Assembly: GCA_046290675.1 (NCBI GenBank)
Contig: JBKAHA010000013.1
Coordinates: 62,001 to 126,000 of the forward strand
Direction of reading: 5' to 3'
Source of the DNA: Aureliella sp046290675
Lineage (GTDB): Bacteria; Planctomycetota; Planctomycetia; Pirellulales; Pirellulaceae
DNA: 64,000 bases
This document shows positions 9,149 to 18,712 of the stretch, piece by piece; within the stretch, counting starts at the first letter, position 1, and every line of letters begins with the position of its first letter. The notes beneath the pieces were generated by a model. The model was not told where the DNA came from. It saw nothing but the letters and a program-made list of their open reading frames with translations, and did no database searches. The position numbers and the translations under genes were made by a program.

Positions 9149-10339
9149 ATGCAATTGACGCCATTGGAAATGATCGAAGATGCGATCCAACAGCTTGGAT
9201 CAAGGCTTTCCACTTTAGGTACAGAAGATATTGGCGTGCAGGCAGCTGCCGGGCGGATCCTCGCCGCACCGCTGGTCGCCGATCGAGACTCACCTGCATT
9301 GGACGTCTCCGCGATGGACGGCTACGCGATCCGACTTGCGGATTCGCAGCGAAACCCACTCCCTATTTCTACGACAACGACAGCCGGTAGCCCGCCATCG
9401 CAAATCGAACCTGGGAAGGCAGTCCGTATCTTTACGGGAGCCCCGGTTCCTCAACAAGCAGAATGCGTCGTAAAACGCGAAGACACGGTAGAAACAGAGG
9501 AGCACATTGAGATTACGCTCCTGACAGACGAATTACGAGTCGGCCAAAACATCCGTCGTCGCGGTGAAAACATCCAAGCAGGGGAGCTCATCCTAGATGC
9601 AGGAACGCTAATCGGCCCGGCCGAAATTGCCGCCGTGTCTAGTTTTGCAACAGCAATGCTGAACGTCGTTCGGCGTGCTCAAGTTTCCATCTTGAATACA
9701 GGTGACGAGCTGGTACGAGCTGGTGAACCAGTTCAAGACTGGCAGATACGTGACTCCAACGGACCCACATTGCAAACTTGGCTCGATACGTTGCCTTACA
9801 CCGAGGTGGTTCGGCAAGCTCGAATTGGTGACACACTCGACTCGACGATTAGAGATCTCGATTCTGCGATCCAATCAAGCGACGCCGTTTTGCTTACTGG
9901 CGGTGTCTCGATGGGCGATACGGATTATGTGCCCGACGCCATTCGTCAGCTCGGCGGTGAGATCGTGTTTCACCGCTTGCCGCTTCGCCCTGGACGGCCA
10001 GTCTTAGGGGCAATCGTAGGGCAAACACTTGTTCTCGGCTTACCCGGAAACCCCGTCAGTGTTGCGGTTACCTCTCGCGTCATCGCCCTCCCCCTGCTCC
10101 AGCTTCTTTGTGGCCTCACCGCCTCGCCAAAGAACCCACTGAGAGAAATCACCAACCCAGACGACAAGACGCTCCACTTAGCCTGGTATCGTCTGGTTGA
10201 TGAAACCCCCGAGGGGGAGCTGCGACTCACTGCGACTCGCGGTTCCGGCGACCTGGTATCGCTGGCACGTAGCTCCGGCTTTATTGAGGTGGCACCCGGA
10301 ATCGCCGGACATGGGCCGTACCCGTTTACCCGCTGGTAA
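9149..10339 (+). CDS. moeA: Molybdopterin molybdenumtransferase MoeA
   Basis: Inserts molybdate into adenylylated molybdopterin in molybdenum cofactor synthesis. The 396-residue length is normal. Characteristic motifs are SAMDGYAI near residue 54, the IFTGAPVP loop, NTGDEL, the nucleotide-binding TGGVSMGDTDYVPD, and LPGNPVSVAV. The C-terminal domain is complete. It lies 130 bases after the glycosylasparaginase gene on the same strand, with no other cofactor gene adjacent. mobA lies about 8 kb away on the other strand. Confidence 0.94.
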   Translation: MQLTPLEMIEDAIQQLGSRLSTLGTEDIGVQAAAGRILAAPLVADRDSPALDVSAMDGYAIRLADSQRNPLPISTTTTAGSPPSQIEPGKAVRIFTGAPVPQQAECVVKREDTVETEEHIEITLLTDELRVGQNIRRRGENIQAGELILDAGTLIGPAEIAAVSSFATAMLNVVRRAQVSILNTGDELVRAGEPVQDWQIRDSNGPTLQTWLDTLPYTEVVRQARIGDTLDSTIRDLDSAIQSSDAVLLTGGVSMGDTDYVPDAIRQLGGEIVFHRLPLRPGRPVLGAIVGQTLVLGLPGNPVSVAVTSRVIALPLLQLLCGLTASPKNPLREITNPDDKTLHLAWYRLVDETPEGELRLTATRGSGDLVSLARSSGFIEVAPGIAGHGPYPFTRW

Positions 10340-10983
10340 GACGTGGCGCGCTACGGCCAGACCCGCAGTCCTCCGAACATCCTCGCTAAGTCGGAGCCGT
10401 GCTCAAGCTGCATTCTGGGCAGCCTTCTATAGTCTAAATGTAATGGCTCCGGGAGCTCCTCTCAGCTCGATAGATCCGAATTTGCCGTCGAAAACGCATG
10501 AAATACCAGTGTTTTCGGAGTGGATGGAGGATCGTGGTTTTTCCGCGAACTTAGTCGGGGTCGGATCCGATAACACATAAGCCGATTATGCTAGACAGGG
10601 ATCGGAATAACCGGTAGAACCTGAAGTCCCATCTGGCCTGCCGGAGCCTTGGAAGCTGCCCGCCGTGACGACCGAACGCGCATGGGTTGAATGAAGCTTC
10701 CAACTTGAAGATCCCACCTTGCGTCCGGTCACCATTTCCCACCTTAAGATCGACGGATCGCCGATCCACTGGCTTCTCCGTCACCAAGACACCTTTCCGT
10801 GAGAGAAAGGTTCAAAACACACACGCGAAGCCGAATAGGTGCATTCCGTGTTTGAAAATTAGTTCCATTTGATTTGGGCCTCAGCCCTGGCAGGGTCGAA
10901 GCCTCTCAAAACAAATGAAGCTCGAACCTATCTAGCGCAGAATTACACGTAATGGAGGCATCTCCTAATCGAGATGGCTTTCG
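10340..10983. other. Intergenic region, no gene seen
   Basis: About 640 bases between moeA and the efflux adaptor gene. Short open frames here have no protein-like composition or start signals. One perfect hairpin is visible at 10791-10811 (ACCTTTC, 7-base loop, GAAAGGT) without a following T run. A short GGGC-CTCA-GCCC inverted repeat near 10877 resembles the hairpin repeat seen at 30146. The region probably carries the promoter of the efflux operon. Confidence 0.5.
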
Positions 10984-12225
10984 TTGGAAGCTCTATCCCC
11001 ACAAGCCAAACTTAAACGCCGAGCCGCGGTAGTTCTGCGTCTTGCGATCCCAGTGGCAGCGTTGGCTGCAGGCGTGCTTGCATTTATTCAGCTCTCGACT
11101 CCGCCCGAAAAGGAAGAGAAAGAGAAAAAGCCTGAACGCAAGATTCGCACGAACGTCGTTGAGCTTCGCCGTGGTGATTACGAGATCATCATTGAAGCGA
11201 ACGGAATTATCCAGCCGCACAACGAGGTGACACTCAGTGCCGAAGTCTCGGGACTTGTTCGCGCCATTAGCCCTCGTCTCGACGCCGGAGCTTATTTCGA
11301 AGAAGGCGACATTCTCGTCACACTCGACCGGCGTGATTACGTGACAGCCCTCGAGGTCGTGCGGGCACGAGAAAAAAGTGCTCAGGCCGCCCAAATCCTG
11401 GCGGAACAAAACTTTGAACGATTGCAACGCCTCCAAGCGACCAACAACATCTCTGAAGCTGAAGTCGCAGAGGCAGATGCCACGCTGAAGCAGGCGATCG
11501 CAGCTTGTGAAACCGCAACGGCCGAAGTCGCCCAAGCGGAACGCGACCTGGAGCGGACGGAGATTCGGGCTCCGTTTGCCGGACGCGTGCGAGCAAAGAC
11601 GGTCGGGATTGGACAATCTGTTGGCCCAGGCACTCCGCTCGCCACGGCCTTCGCGATTGACTTTGCGGAAGTCCGGCTACCGCTGTCCGCGCAGCAACAA
11701 CAACGATTGCGGTTGCCTGAGTTCGAATCTGATGAGCCTCTCCCTGTCGTCCTTCGCAATGCGATCGGCTCCGAGACGAATTCTCAATGGCATGCACAGA
11801 TCGTACGAACCGAAGGTGCCCTGGACGCTGACTCACTTGAACTATTCGCCATCGCGCGGATCGAAGATCCTTTTGGACGCCGAAGCGGCGACCGTCCACT
11901 GAGGATCGGCCAACCGGTAACGGCAACGATCCCTGGGGAGACACTACGAAATGTCGTCTCGCTACCGCGTGGCGCCGTCCGGCAACTGGATCAAGTCTTT
12001 TTGGTCGACAACCAGGAGATGACTCTCTCCTCGCGCACGATTACCCCACTCTGGTCGAACGAAGAATTTGTGATCGTAAGGGACCCATTGATTGAGAACG
12101 GCGACCTTCTAGCGACGACCAGCTTTGTCTACGCCCCTGACGGCGCCAAAGTCGAAATCATTCCCGACATCGAACTCACTGCTTCGGCGGAGAAGCCGGG
12201 CTCGAATGAAGCATCAACGAATTAG
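10984..12225 (+). CDS. RND efflux periplasmic adaptor (HlyD/MFP family)
   Basis: Membrane fusion protein that would link the RND pump encoded next to an outer-membrane channel. The 413-residue product has an N-terminal membrane anchor (about residues 15-35, VLRLAIPVAALAAGVLAF). An acidic/basic linker follows, then a lipoyl-like half motif (NEVTLSAEVSGLV...EEGDILVTLDRRDY), a coiled-coil hairpin rich in Ala, Glu and Gln (about residues 110-185), and the returning motif IRAPFAGRVRAKTVGIGQSV. The beta-barrel and membrane-proximal domains complete it. The start is TTG; nearby ATGs are out of frame. The pump gene follows after about 160 bases. No TolC-type gene is in the window. Confidence 0.9.
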   Translation: MEALSPQAKLKRRAAVVLRLAIPVAALAAGVLAFIQLSTPPEKEEKEKKPERKIRTNVVELRRGDYEIIIEANGIIQPHNEVTLSAEVSGLVRAISPRLDAGAYFEEGDILVTLDRRDYVTALEVVRAREKSAQAAQILAEQNFERLQRLQATNNISEAEVAEADATLKQAIAACETATAEVAQAERDLERTEIRAPFAGRVRAKTVGIGQSVGPGTPLATAFAIDFAEVRLPLSAQQQQRLRLPEFESDEPLPVVLRNAIGSETNSQWHAQIVRTEGALDADSLELFAIARIEDPFGRRSGDRPLRIGQPVTATIPGETLRNVVSLPRGAVRQLDQVFLVDNQEMTLSSRTITPLWSNEEFVIVRDPLIENGDLLATTSFVYAPDGAKVEIIPDIELTASAEKPGSNEASTN

Positions 12226-12387
12226 GGTAAGCGTCCTGAAAGACTAGCCAAGGCCGTCTACCGCAGAATGTCCCACCTTGGCGCTTCGTTGAACGCGCTT
12301 CGGCTGAACGTTGAACACGCGTAGTCACCAATCAGATGGGGTCGGCCACGGGTAGGCGGCTTTCCAAACACGTAAAGCGCTCCAATC

Positions 12388-15300
12388 ATGATTCGTTGGT
12401 TTACTCAGAACGGCATCGCAGCCAACTTCTTAATGCTGGCGATTCTCATCGCGGGCGGCTATTCCGCGGTATATCGCATGCCACTCGAAGTCACTCCGGC
12501 GCTGAGCTGGAATACGGTCATTATTGATATGCCCTATCGCGGGGGCACCGCCAAGGACGTCGAGCGAGCTATCCTGATTCCAATCGAAGAGGCGCTCGAG
12601 GGTGTCAAAGGCATCAAACATCTGAACGCTGACGGATCCAGGGGCCAAGCGAAATTTTACTTACGAGCAGAACCTGGAACGGATTTACGAGCCCTGCTCG
12701 ATGACGTCAAAGGCCGCGTTGATACGATCAACACGTTCCCAAGCGAAACGGAACGACCGAGAATCTACATCCCTGATTCGAGCAGTGTCTTCGAAGTCTT
12801 GAACATCGCCGTTACAGGCAACTTGAGCGAGCACGACCTCCTGCGAGTGGCTCGTCGAGTCTACGAAGATGTGCTTGAGCTTCCTGGGATCAGCCGTGCA
12901 GAGATACGAGGTGATCGAAGACTTGAAGTCTCCATTGAAGCCGACCTCGAAAAACTTCAATCCTATGGATTGGCCTTCCAAGATCTGGCAGATGCAATTC
13001 GACGGTTTTCCATCGACTTACCGGCAGGTGCGATCGACAGTGAAAGCGGTACTTTTATCGTTCGTACGAAAGGCCAAGCCTACTCTGATCGGGAATTCGA
13101 AGACATTCCCATTCGATCCAATAGTGGTTCTGAATTGGTTCTCGGCGACGTTGCGAAAGTCATTGATGGCTTCGAACAAGGTGACAAACGTGTCGAGTTT
13201 AATGGCAAGCCAGCTTTGTTCGTCGAAGTGATGCGTACTGGCAATGAGAGCGCAATTGATATCTCGGACAAAGTAAAGAAGTATGTCGAGGAATCGCGAG
13301 CCATCTTCCCTGCAGGGATTGACCTATACGTGTGGGACGATGAGTCGACCTCGATCCGTGGGCGGCTAAGCACGCTACTAAGCTCCATGCTTCAAGGCAG
13401 CATCCTGGTCTTAGTCGTGCTAGGGCTCTTCTTGCGGCCAGGGCTGGCTTTTTGGATCGTCATTGGAATCCCTGTCGGGCTTGCGGGTGGATTGATTGTC
13501 ATGCCCTGGCTGGGAATCACTGCCAACGTGATGAGCCTTTTTGGCTTCATTATTGTCCTTGGTATCGTCGTCGACGATGCCATCGTCACCGGAGAGAACG
13601 TCTATTCAAAGATCAAAGAGGGCATGCCCCCGGTCGAAGCTGCCGTCGAAGGAACGCACGAAGTGGCGACTCCAGTTACCTTCGGAGCCCTGACCACGAT
13701 GGTAGCGTTCATTCCATTGCTCTTCTTTGAGGGCACCTGGGGCGATTTTGCAAAGCAGATCCCCCCTGTCGTCGCACCAGTACTGCTGTTTTCATTGGTC
13801 GAATCCAAATTCATCTTGCCAGCCCACTTGAAGCACCTTCAATTCAAGCCCTCCAACGGCTGGTTCTCGCGATTCCAAACCATGGTCGCCGGTGGCCTAG
13901 AGAAATTCATTGACCGCGTGTACCAACCGTCTTTACGGTGGGCCGTTCAGTACCGAGCCGCTGTTGTCGCAACGTTCTGTGCCGTCGGCCTCGCCATGAT
14001 TGGCTACTGCTCTGGTGGTCGAATGGGATTTGTCTCGTTTCCGTCCGTAGATAGGCAGCGGATCACCGCCATTCTCGACCTGCCCAACAATACCCAATTA
14101 GAAACAACCGCTAGCTACATGGATCGCATTCTTGCTGCAGTCGAACAGCTCAAGATTGAATTCGTAGACCCAGGTACCGGTGAGTCATTGATTCGCAACG
14201 TTTCTCGGACTGTAGGCGCTCGAACTCCGACCAGATCCTTTGACAAGTCGGCTGGGTATTTGTCTGTCGAGGTCCTTTCGCCCGACCTTCGCACAGAGCC
14301 AGGCCCCCGAAACAGCGAAATCGCAGAGCGATGGAATGAACTTGTTGGAGAGATCCCGGAAGCCACATCGTTCCGAATCTACGCCGAAAGCAATTTGAGC
14401 CGCGGCGATGATGACGAAGAGTTTCTCAACCTGGAGCTTCGTGGACCGGCCTCTCCCAAGAAAGCCAAAGTGGCGGAAGAAATTAAGACGCTACTCGAGG
14501 GCTACGACGGCGTGCAAAATGCTTGGGCCCGGGTCAATTATGGCCAAGACGAATTGGAATTGAGCTTAAAGCCTAGAGCAGCGGAGCTCGGTCTTACGCA
14601 AGCCATGCTCGCTCAACAGATCCGCCAAGCCTTCTTCGGCGAAGAAGCCCAGCGTATGCAGCGCGGCGTCAACGATATCCGCGTGATGGTTCGCTTGCCA
14701 AAAGCCGCTCGCGAATCTCTCCACACACTTGAACAATTCAAAGTCCGCACGCCTCGCGGCGCGAATGTACCACTCAGCACCGTTGCCACAATCGAATTCA
14801 CCAAGGCACCATCCTTTGTAGAGCGGAATGATGGTGCTGAAGTGATCCGCTGCGGGGCACAGCCAATCGACGAAACAGTCGATATCTTGGCAATTTCAAA
14901 AGACCTACAGCCGAAACTCGATCAGCTTTGCCGAGACAACAATCTGTCCTACCAATTCACGGGCTACGTTGCTGAGGCGGAAGACGCCAAGAAACAGACC
15001 ATTTTGGGTGCGATCATCCTTTTTGTGACCCTCTATGGAATGTTGTCCATCCCGCTCAAATCGCTCACCCAACCGTTCTTCGTCATGCTGGCCGTTCCCT
15101 TCGCCATCATCGGAGCATTGCTTGGCCACATTGTCATGGACATGACTCCGTCCTATCTCTCCGTTTTTGGAATGCTGGCGCTTGCAGGTATCGCCGTCAA
15201 TGACACCCTTGTCATGGTCGACTACGTGAATCGAAGACGAGGTGAGGGATTGAATCTTCACCTGGCAGCTTTGGAAGCTGGAGCGAAACGTTTTCGACCG

Positions 15301-15558
15301 ATCATGCTCACCTCAGTCACTACATTTGCAGGACTGTTGCCCCTCATGATGGATCGCTCCCTTCAAGCACAGTTCTTGATTCCGATGGCAGTTTCTTTAG
15401 CGTTCGGCGTGCTCTTTGCAACTTGCGTGACGCTCTACTTAATTCCCTGCTCACTTTTGCTTGCACAAGACCTACAGCTGTTCTTGGCAGGGCTGAAGCG
15501 ATGGTACCTAAAGCCATTTCGGGCTGATCCAGTCCCAACCATTCCAAGCCGGCAGTAA
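12388..15558 (+). CDS. RND-type efflux pump, inner-membrane transporter (AcrB family)
   Basis: Proton-driven inner-membrane pump of 1056 residues with the usual two-repeat layout: TM1 at the start (FLMLAILIAGGYSAV), a large periplasmic loop, TM2-6, then a repeat. The TM4 proton-relay pair is visible in GIVVDDAIVTGENV. In TM10 the AcrB Lys position reads AGIAVNDTLVMVDYVN, with no Lys and an Asp instead, a version common in the broader AcrB-like group. The conserved repeat motif occurs as TPVTFGALTTMVAF and RPIMLTSVTTFAGLLPLM. It is downstream of its adaptor and presumably co-transcribed. The substrate cannot be told from sequence. Confidence 0.93.
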   Translation: MIRWFTQNGIAANFLMLAILIAGGYSAVYRMPLEVTPALSWNTVIIDMPYRGGTAKDVERAILIPIEEALEGVKGIKHLNADGSRGQAKFYLRAEPGTDLRALLDDVKGRVDTINTFPSETERPRIYIPDSSSVFEVLNIAVTGNLSEHDLLRVARRVYEDVLELPGISRAEIRGDRRLEVSIEADLEKLQSYGLAFQDLADAIRRFSIDLPAGAIDSESGTFIVRTKGQAYSDREFEDIPIRSNSGSELVLGDVAKVIDGFEQGDKRVEFNGKPALFVEVMRTGNESAIDISDKVKKYVEESRAIFPAGIDLYVWDDESTSIRGRLSTLLSSMLQGSILVLVVLGLFLRPGLAFWIVIGIPVGLAGGLIVMPWLGITANVMSLFGFIIVLGIVVDDAIVTGENVYSKIKEGMPPVEAAVEGTHEVATPVTFGALTTMVAFIPLLFFEGTWGDFAKQIPPVVAPVLLFSLVESKFILPAHLKHLQFKPSNGWFSRFQTMVAGGLEKFIDRVYQPSLRWAVQYRAAVVATFCAVGLAMIGYCSGGRMGFVSFPSVDRQRITAILDLPNNTQLETTASYMDRILAAVEQLKIEFVDPGTGESLIRNVSRTVGARTPTRSFDKSAGYLSVEVLSPDLRTEPGPRNSEIAERWNELVGEIPEATSFRIYAESNLSRGDDDEEFLNLELRGPASPKKAKVAEEIKTLLEGYDGVQNAWARVNYGQDELELSLKPRAAELGLTQAMLAQQIRQAFFGEEAQRMQRGVNDIRVMVRLPKAARESLHTLEQFKVRTPRGANVPLSTVATIEFTKAPSFVERNDGAEVIRCGAQPIDETVDILAISKDLQPKLDQLCRDNNLSYQFTGYVAEAEDAKKQTILGAIILFVTLYGMLSIPLKSLTQPFFVMLAVPFAIIGALLGHIVMDMTPSYLSVFGMLALAGIAVNDTLVMVDYVNRRRGEGLNLHLAALEAGAKRFRPIMLTSVTTFAGLLPLMMDRSLQAQFLIPMAVSLAFGVLFATCVTLYLIPCSLLLAQDLQLFLAGLKRWYLKPFRADPVPTIPSRQ

Positions 15559-15654
15559 ACCCAGAGAGCCAGTCGAAATGGCATCTGCGGAGACTTCTGA
15601 ATTGGTTTAAAACTCGGTTCGCGAGGTTTGACCAGCCAGCCCTCATCGCGCCGA

Positions 15655-16464
15655 TTAACGCTGCTTTCCTTTCCCGGCAACATAGCGCTCGTTTTGAGCC
15701 TGAATCATTTCGGTGCTGACAGGCGGCAAGCCACAAGCCCAGTGGATGCCGGATACGAGTAAGGCTTCGAACTCGGGCTGCTCGAAATCTCCAGGATGTC
15801 CCAGCGAAGTGTAGAAGGTTCGCCCCGCATCCGCGCGGACGAAGGTCCAAGCTGCAGGCTCTGCAGCATGCCCATCCACAGACGCCTTCAAAATGGTGAC
15901 CGCACCCGATGCTAAAGGCGATGTCTTGTAGAGCGACCCCGCGGGCTGAAGCGATTCGCAACTCGCGATCATCGGCCCCGCAAAAACAGAACCGGACGGA
16001 ACAGCTCGCACCTTCAAATCATTTCCGTAGTGCCCGCTATAGTTTCCGCCGAAGACATCGGCATCCCAAGACTCCCAGACAGCCGTTCCAGCGGGTGTTG
16101 GCTTCCCGCGTAGGGAGAATGCGTGGCTCGCTGTCCGGATGCCAATAACGGGCTTGCCCGCAGCGACAAACTGCTCCAGCTTCTTCATGGTATCAGCGGG
16201 CAACGCCCTGCGTCGCACACTGACTAGAATTGCATCGAAGCCCTCGATTCGATCGAGTCCCACGATATCGTGACGTTCCGATTCATTTCCAAAAGCAAAT
16301 GAAACCGAGAAGTGGCTCGAAAGATGCCTAGCTGCGAATCGGGGCAACGTGACTTCGGTTTCGTACTCATCGTCCGCCACGACGACTAGCAATCGCTTGC
16401 GTCGATCGCCGGCAAATCGAAATTCCTCGCCTCCGAGAATCTGATTGCTGCCGATGTGGGGCAA
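15655..16464 (-). CDS. ThuA-like domain protein (probably the C-terminal part of a frameshifted fusion)
   Basis: The frame encodes a ThuA-like (class I glutamine amidotransferase-like fold) domain: RKRLLVVVADDEYETEVTLPRFA starts the domain at about residue 22, followed by DAILVSVRRRALP, GKPVIGIRTASHAF and, near the end, GRTFYTSLGHPGDF with WACGLP. ThuA-like proteins are associated with sugar metabolism, but the reaction is poorly defined. The only start near the domain is a TTG at 16464. There is no signal peptide, although related planctomycete proteins are usually exported. The frame overlaps the 3' end of the isochorismatase gene by 79 bases, and its first residues (IGSNQILGGEEFRF) read like the natural continuation of that protein. 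I think the two were one gene. Confidence 0.8.
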   Translation of the reverse strand: MPHIGSNQILGGEEFRFAGDRRKRLLVVVADDEYETEVTLPRFAARHLSSHFSVSFAFGNESERHDIVGLDRIEGFDAILVSVRRRALPADTMKKLEQFVAAGKPVIGIRTASHAFSLRGKPTPAGTAVWESWDADVFGGNYSGHYGNDLKVRAVPSGSVFAGPMIASCESLQPAGSLYKTSPLASGAVTILKASVDGHAAEPAAWTFVRADAGRTFYTSLGHPGDFEQPEFEALLVSGIHWACGLPPVSTEMIQAQNERYVAGKGKQR

Positions 16465-17366
16465 ACATAACGTTCGATGTGATCCACAATCAGGTCTGTA
16501 CCCGTAAAATGCGCGGCGTAGGGCCAGGCCTCAGGGTTGTACATTGTGTCCGTAAGATCTCGAGCTAGTACGACGTTTTTGCCGCCTGTCGCCATGCGCC
16601 GTAGGCCAAATGGTCGACCAAGCACACACATATTCGTGTGCACTCCACAAAGAATGACATTCTTAATCGATCGCGATTCCAGAATGCTCCAGATCTCTTT
16701 GCCTTGGTCACTGATGTAGTCACTGGAAGAATCAATTTCGATGGATGCAATCTGTCGTATCCACGGTTGTCGCGGATTGCGTCCGCGCGATTCCAACTGA
16801 GCCGCCCATTGTTGATGCTCGTTGGCTTCATCGTCTTCACCTCCGTCCGATTGATCGATTGGGTATGCGGCGGCTTCTTCACTCGGAATCACATCACACC
16901 AGCTCTCAATCCCCTCCGGATAGGCGTCGGCTGGAGCTACCTGTAGTGCTCGTTTCCTAGCAGGATCAGATGCATAAAAGTCAGTACAGCTGCTCGGCGC
17001 GTGAATGATCATACCACCGCGACTACGTACTGCGTGACAGAACTCATTGATTCGTGGAGCCAATTGCGTTGCTCTTCGCACTGCATTCAGACAGTGGTGT
17101 GCGTCCCACATGTCACAAACTATGACTGCCGTTTCTGGTGCTTCCCATCTTTGCATTTCATACCGCCGATGAAAGCGTGCATTGTCGTTCAACGGAACTT
17201 GGTCACGAAGTTCCAATGCCCAACATGCGTCGAGCTGAGGCGATTCGATCTGCGCCACTACAGTCGCCTGCAACGCGAACAAGACAATCCAGCTTGAAAG
17301 TAGCTCGTGCCATAGCAGTCGAGGTTGGGCTCTCCGCCGCACGTTGATTTTTCGTCTTCTCTGCAT
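16386..17366 (-). CDS. Exported isochorismatase-like cysteine hydrolase, C-terminus probably frameshifted
   Basis: A cysteine hydrolase-fold protein with a basic N-terminus and hydrophobic export segment (SSWIVLFALQATVVAQ). Family features are the early acidic residue in VIVCDMWDAHHC and the nucleophile Cys in VILCGVHTNMCVLGRPFG. The usual catalytic Lys is not obvious: the region reads IEIDSSSDYIS. The start at 17366 has GGAG 7 bases upstream; longer frames reach 17444. After VDHIERYVCPT the reading frame runs into about 22 residues of unrelated sequence before stopping at 16386, while the other frame continues with a natural-looking GSNQILGGEEFRF into a ThuA domain. A single missing base in the C4 run (16458-16461, G4 on the plus strand) would explain this. 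The substrate is unknown. Confidence 0.8.
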   Translation of the reverse strand: MQRRRKINVRRRAQPRLLWHELLSSWIVLFALQATVVAQIESPQLDACWALELRDQVPLNDNARFHRRYEMQRWEAPETAVIVCDMWDAHHCLNAVRRATQLAPRINEFCHAVRSRGGMIIHAPSSCTDFYASDPARKRALQVAPADAYPEGIESWCDVIPSEEAAAYPIDQSDGGEDDEANEHQQWAAQLESRGRNPRQPWIRQIASIEIDSSSDYISDQGKEIWSILESRSIKNVILCGVHTNMCVLGRPFGLRRMATGGKNVVLARDLTDTMYNPEAWPYAAHFTGTDLIVDHIERYVCPTSAAIRFSEARNFDLPAIDASDC

Positions 17367-17494
17367 CTGTCTTCTCCGCCTCAAATCATTCATCGAAATC
17401 TGCACTGATGCCGACCACTTGGTTCGATGCCTGATAGTGTACACCGGGCGGACCGGTGACCGTGCTGAACCAAGCGCAGGCGTTGTTGGCCGGC

Positions 17495-18175
17495 CTATGA
17501 TCGTTGAGACAATTGAATCAATCGTTGGAGCGATGACCGATCATTGAACGACCAGTTCGCGGGATTGTCATCACTGGGGATGCTGACACCATGTGACTCT
17601 TCGATGACCGATCTCAAAGCTAGCTGACCGCAAGCGATAAACCGCTCAAACGAAGGCAGCAGACTCACATGAAAGAGTCCCGGAAGCGGCTGCGTTTTCA
17701 ACGTTCTCTCTCCCGAACTGCGGCCATGTGCTTCAAAGCAGTAAGAGACCGCATTGACCGTTCCTTGCACTTCCCCGGCGAGCGCAGCAAACCAATCTGG
17801 TTTCCAAAGAAACTGGTCGACGGATAGAGCTAGAATCCAACCATCGCGAGATGGCATTCCAGACACGCTGGCCTGCACACTGGGAGTGCGACTCAAGCCC
17901 TTGATCCGATCAGTGAGCGCCGTCGCGACGCCCATCATGGGACCAAGGCCTGCTTGATGATCGGCAATGACACATAGATCCAGATCTCGGTAGAGATCAT
18001 TCTCAGACGCCACGACGGTTACCTCATGACCATGACGCTTGAGCATTTCGGCCAGACGTTGGACCTGCAACTTCCCGTCGATGACGACTCTGGCTTTGTC
18101 ACTACCAAAGCGTTTGGACTGGCCTCCTGCCAAAACATAGGCGGGACATGCCGAGGGCCTTAAACCGCTGTCCAC
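17495..18175 (-). CDS. mobA: Molybdenum cofactor guanylyltransferase
   Basis: Transfers GMP to molybdopterin to make the guanine dinucleotide cofactor used by DMSO-reductase-family enzymes. The nucleotide-binding signature YVLAGGQSKRFGSDKARV near the N-terminus is diagnostic. LGPMMGVATAL matches the family's GPL-x-G region, and the metal-binding Asp lies in ILALSVDQFLWKP. At 226 residues the length is normal. The start is GTG at 18175, 15 bases after the DUF423 gene stop, so the two are probably co-transcribed. With moeA it shows the organism makes a nucleotide-bearing molybdenum cofactor. Confidence 0.9.
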   Translation of the reverse strand: MDSGLRPSACPAYVLAGGQSKRFGSDKARVVIDGKLQVQRLAEMLKRHGHEVTVVASENDLYRDLDLCVIADHQAGLGPMMGVATALTDRIKGLSRTPSVQASVSGMPSRDGWILALSVDQFLWKPDWFAALAGEVQGTVNAVSYCFEAHGRSSGERTLKTQPLPGLFHVSLLPSFERFIACGQLALRSVIEESHGVSIPSDDNPANWSFNDRSSLQRLIQLSQRS

Positions 18176-18190
18176 GATTCGCTTCCCAAA

Positions 18191-18613
18191 TCAGGAGGAT
18201 GTCGTCGGGGAAGCGCCCTCACGGCCTCCAAATGCGAACAGGATGACTGAAATCCACGCCACCATGAAGCATAACCCGCCCGACGGAACGATGGCCCAAT
18301 GCCCGATCTGGTCCGCGAAAACCATGCTGTAGAGGCCGCCACTAAACAGCGTGATGCCAAGCAAGAAAAAGATCGATGCGAAAGTCCGTTTCTTTCGGCA
18401 AGCTCCCGCCGACAGACCAATACTGAGTAACGCCAACACGTGAACCATGTGATATCGGACGGCGGTTTCACACTGAGCCAACTTCTTTGCGACTTCATCC
18501 GACGCTAGGTTTTGCTCGGCCAAGCTTTTTTCAAGCCCGTGCGCGCCGTATGCCCCGATCATTACACCAACGGCACCCAAAATCCCAGCAGCGATGACTA
18601 TCCACCGAATCAT
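18191..18613 (-). CDS. DUF423 family small membrane protein
   Basis: A 140-residue protein with four predicted membrane helices. The start MIRWIVIAAGILGAVGVMIGAYGAHGL contains the G-A-x-G-AHG-L motif typical of the DUF423/YgdD family, and the central ETAVRYHMVHVLALL and later FSGGLYSMVF also fit. The function of the family is not established. It is upstream of and very close to mobA on the same strand. Confidence 0.88.
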   Translation of the reverse strand: MIRWIVIAAGILGAVGVMIGAYGAHGLEKSLAEQNLASDEVAKKLAQCETAVRYHMVHVLALLSIGLSAGACRKKRTFASIFFLLGITLFSGGLYSMVFADQIGHWAIVPSGGLCFMVAWISVILFAFGGREGASPTTSS

Positions 18614-18712
18614 TCGTCGACTCCCAAAACTCTCACAACCCGTTCATGTGTTCGCGGGTGCAAGTTACGACTCTACTCAGACGCTACACGGGCGACCAGC
18701 AGGGCTAACAGA

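Noticed and set aside
10551..10787. Possible 78-codon minus-strand gene in the moeA-efflux gap
   Set aside because: No ribosome site and no recognisable composition.
11318..11944. 208-codon minus-strand frame in the efflux adaptor gene
   Set aside because: Arg/Ser/Gly-rich antisense shadow of the adaptor.
16440..16475. Programmed -1 frameshift site
   Set aside because: The bases around the junction (GTT TGC CCC ACA) do not form a canonical X-XXY-YYZ heptamer, and no strong downstream hairpin was seen; a homopolymer error or mutation is simpler.
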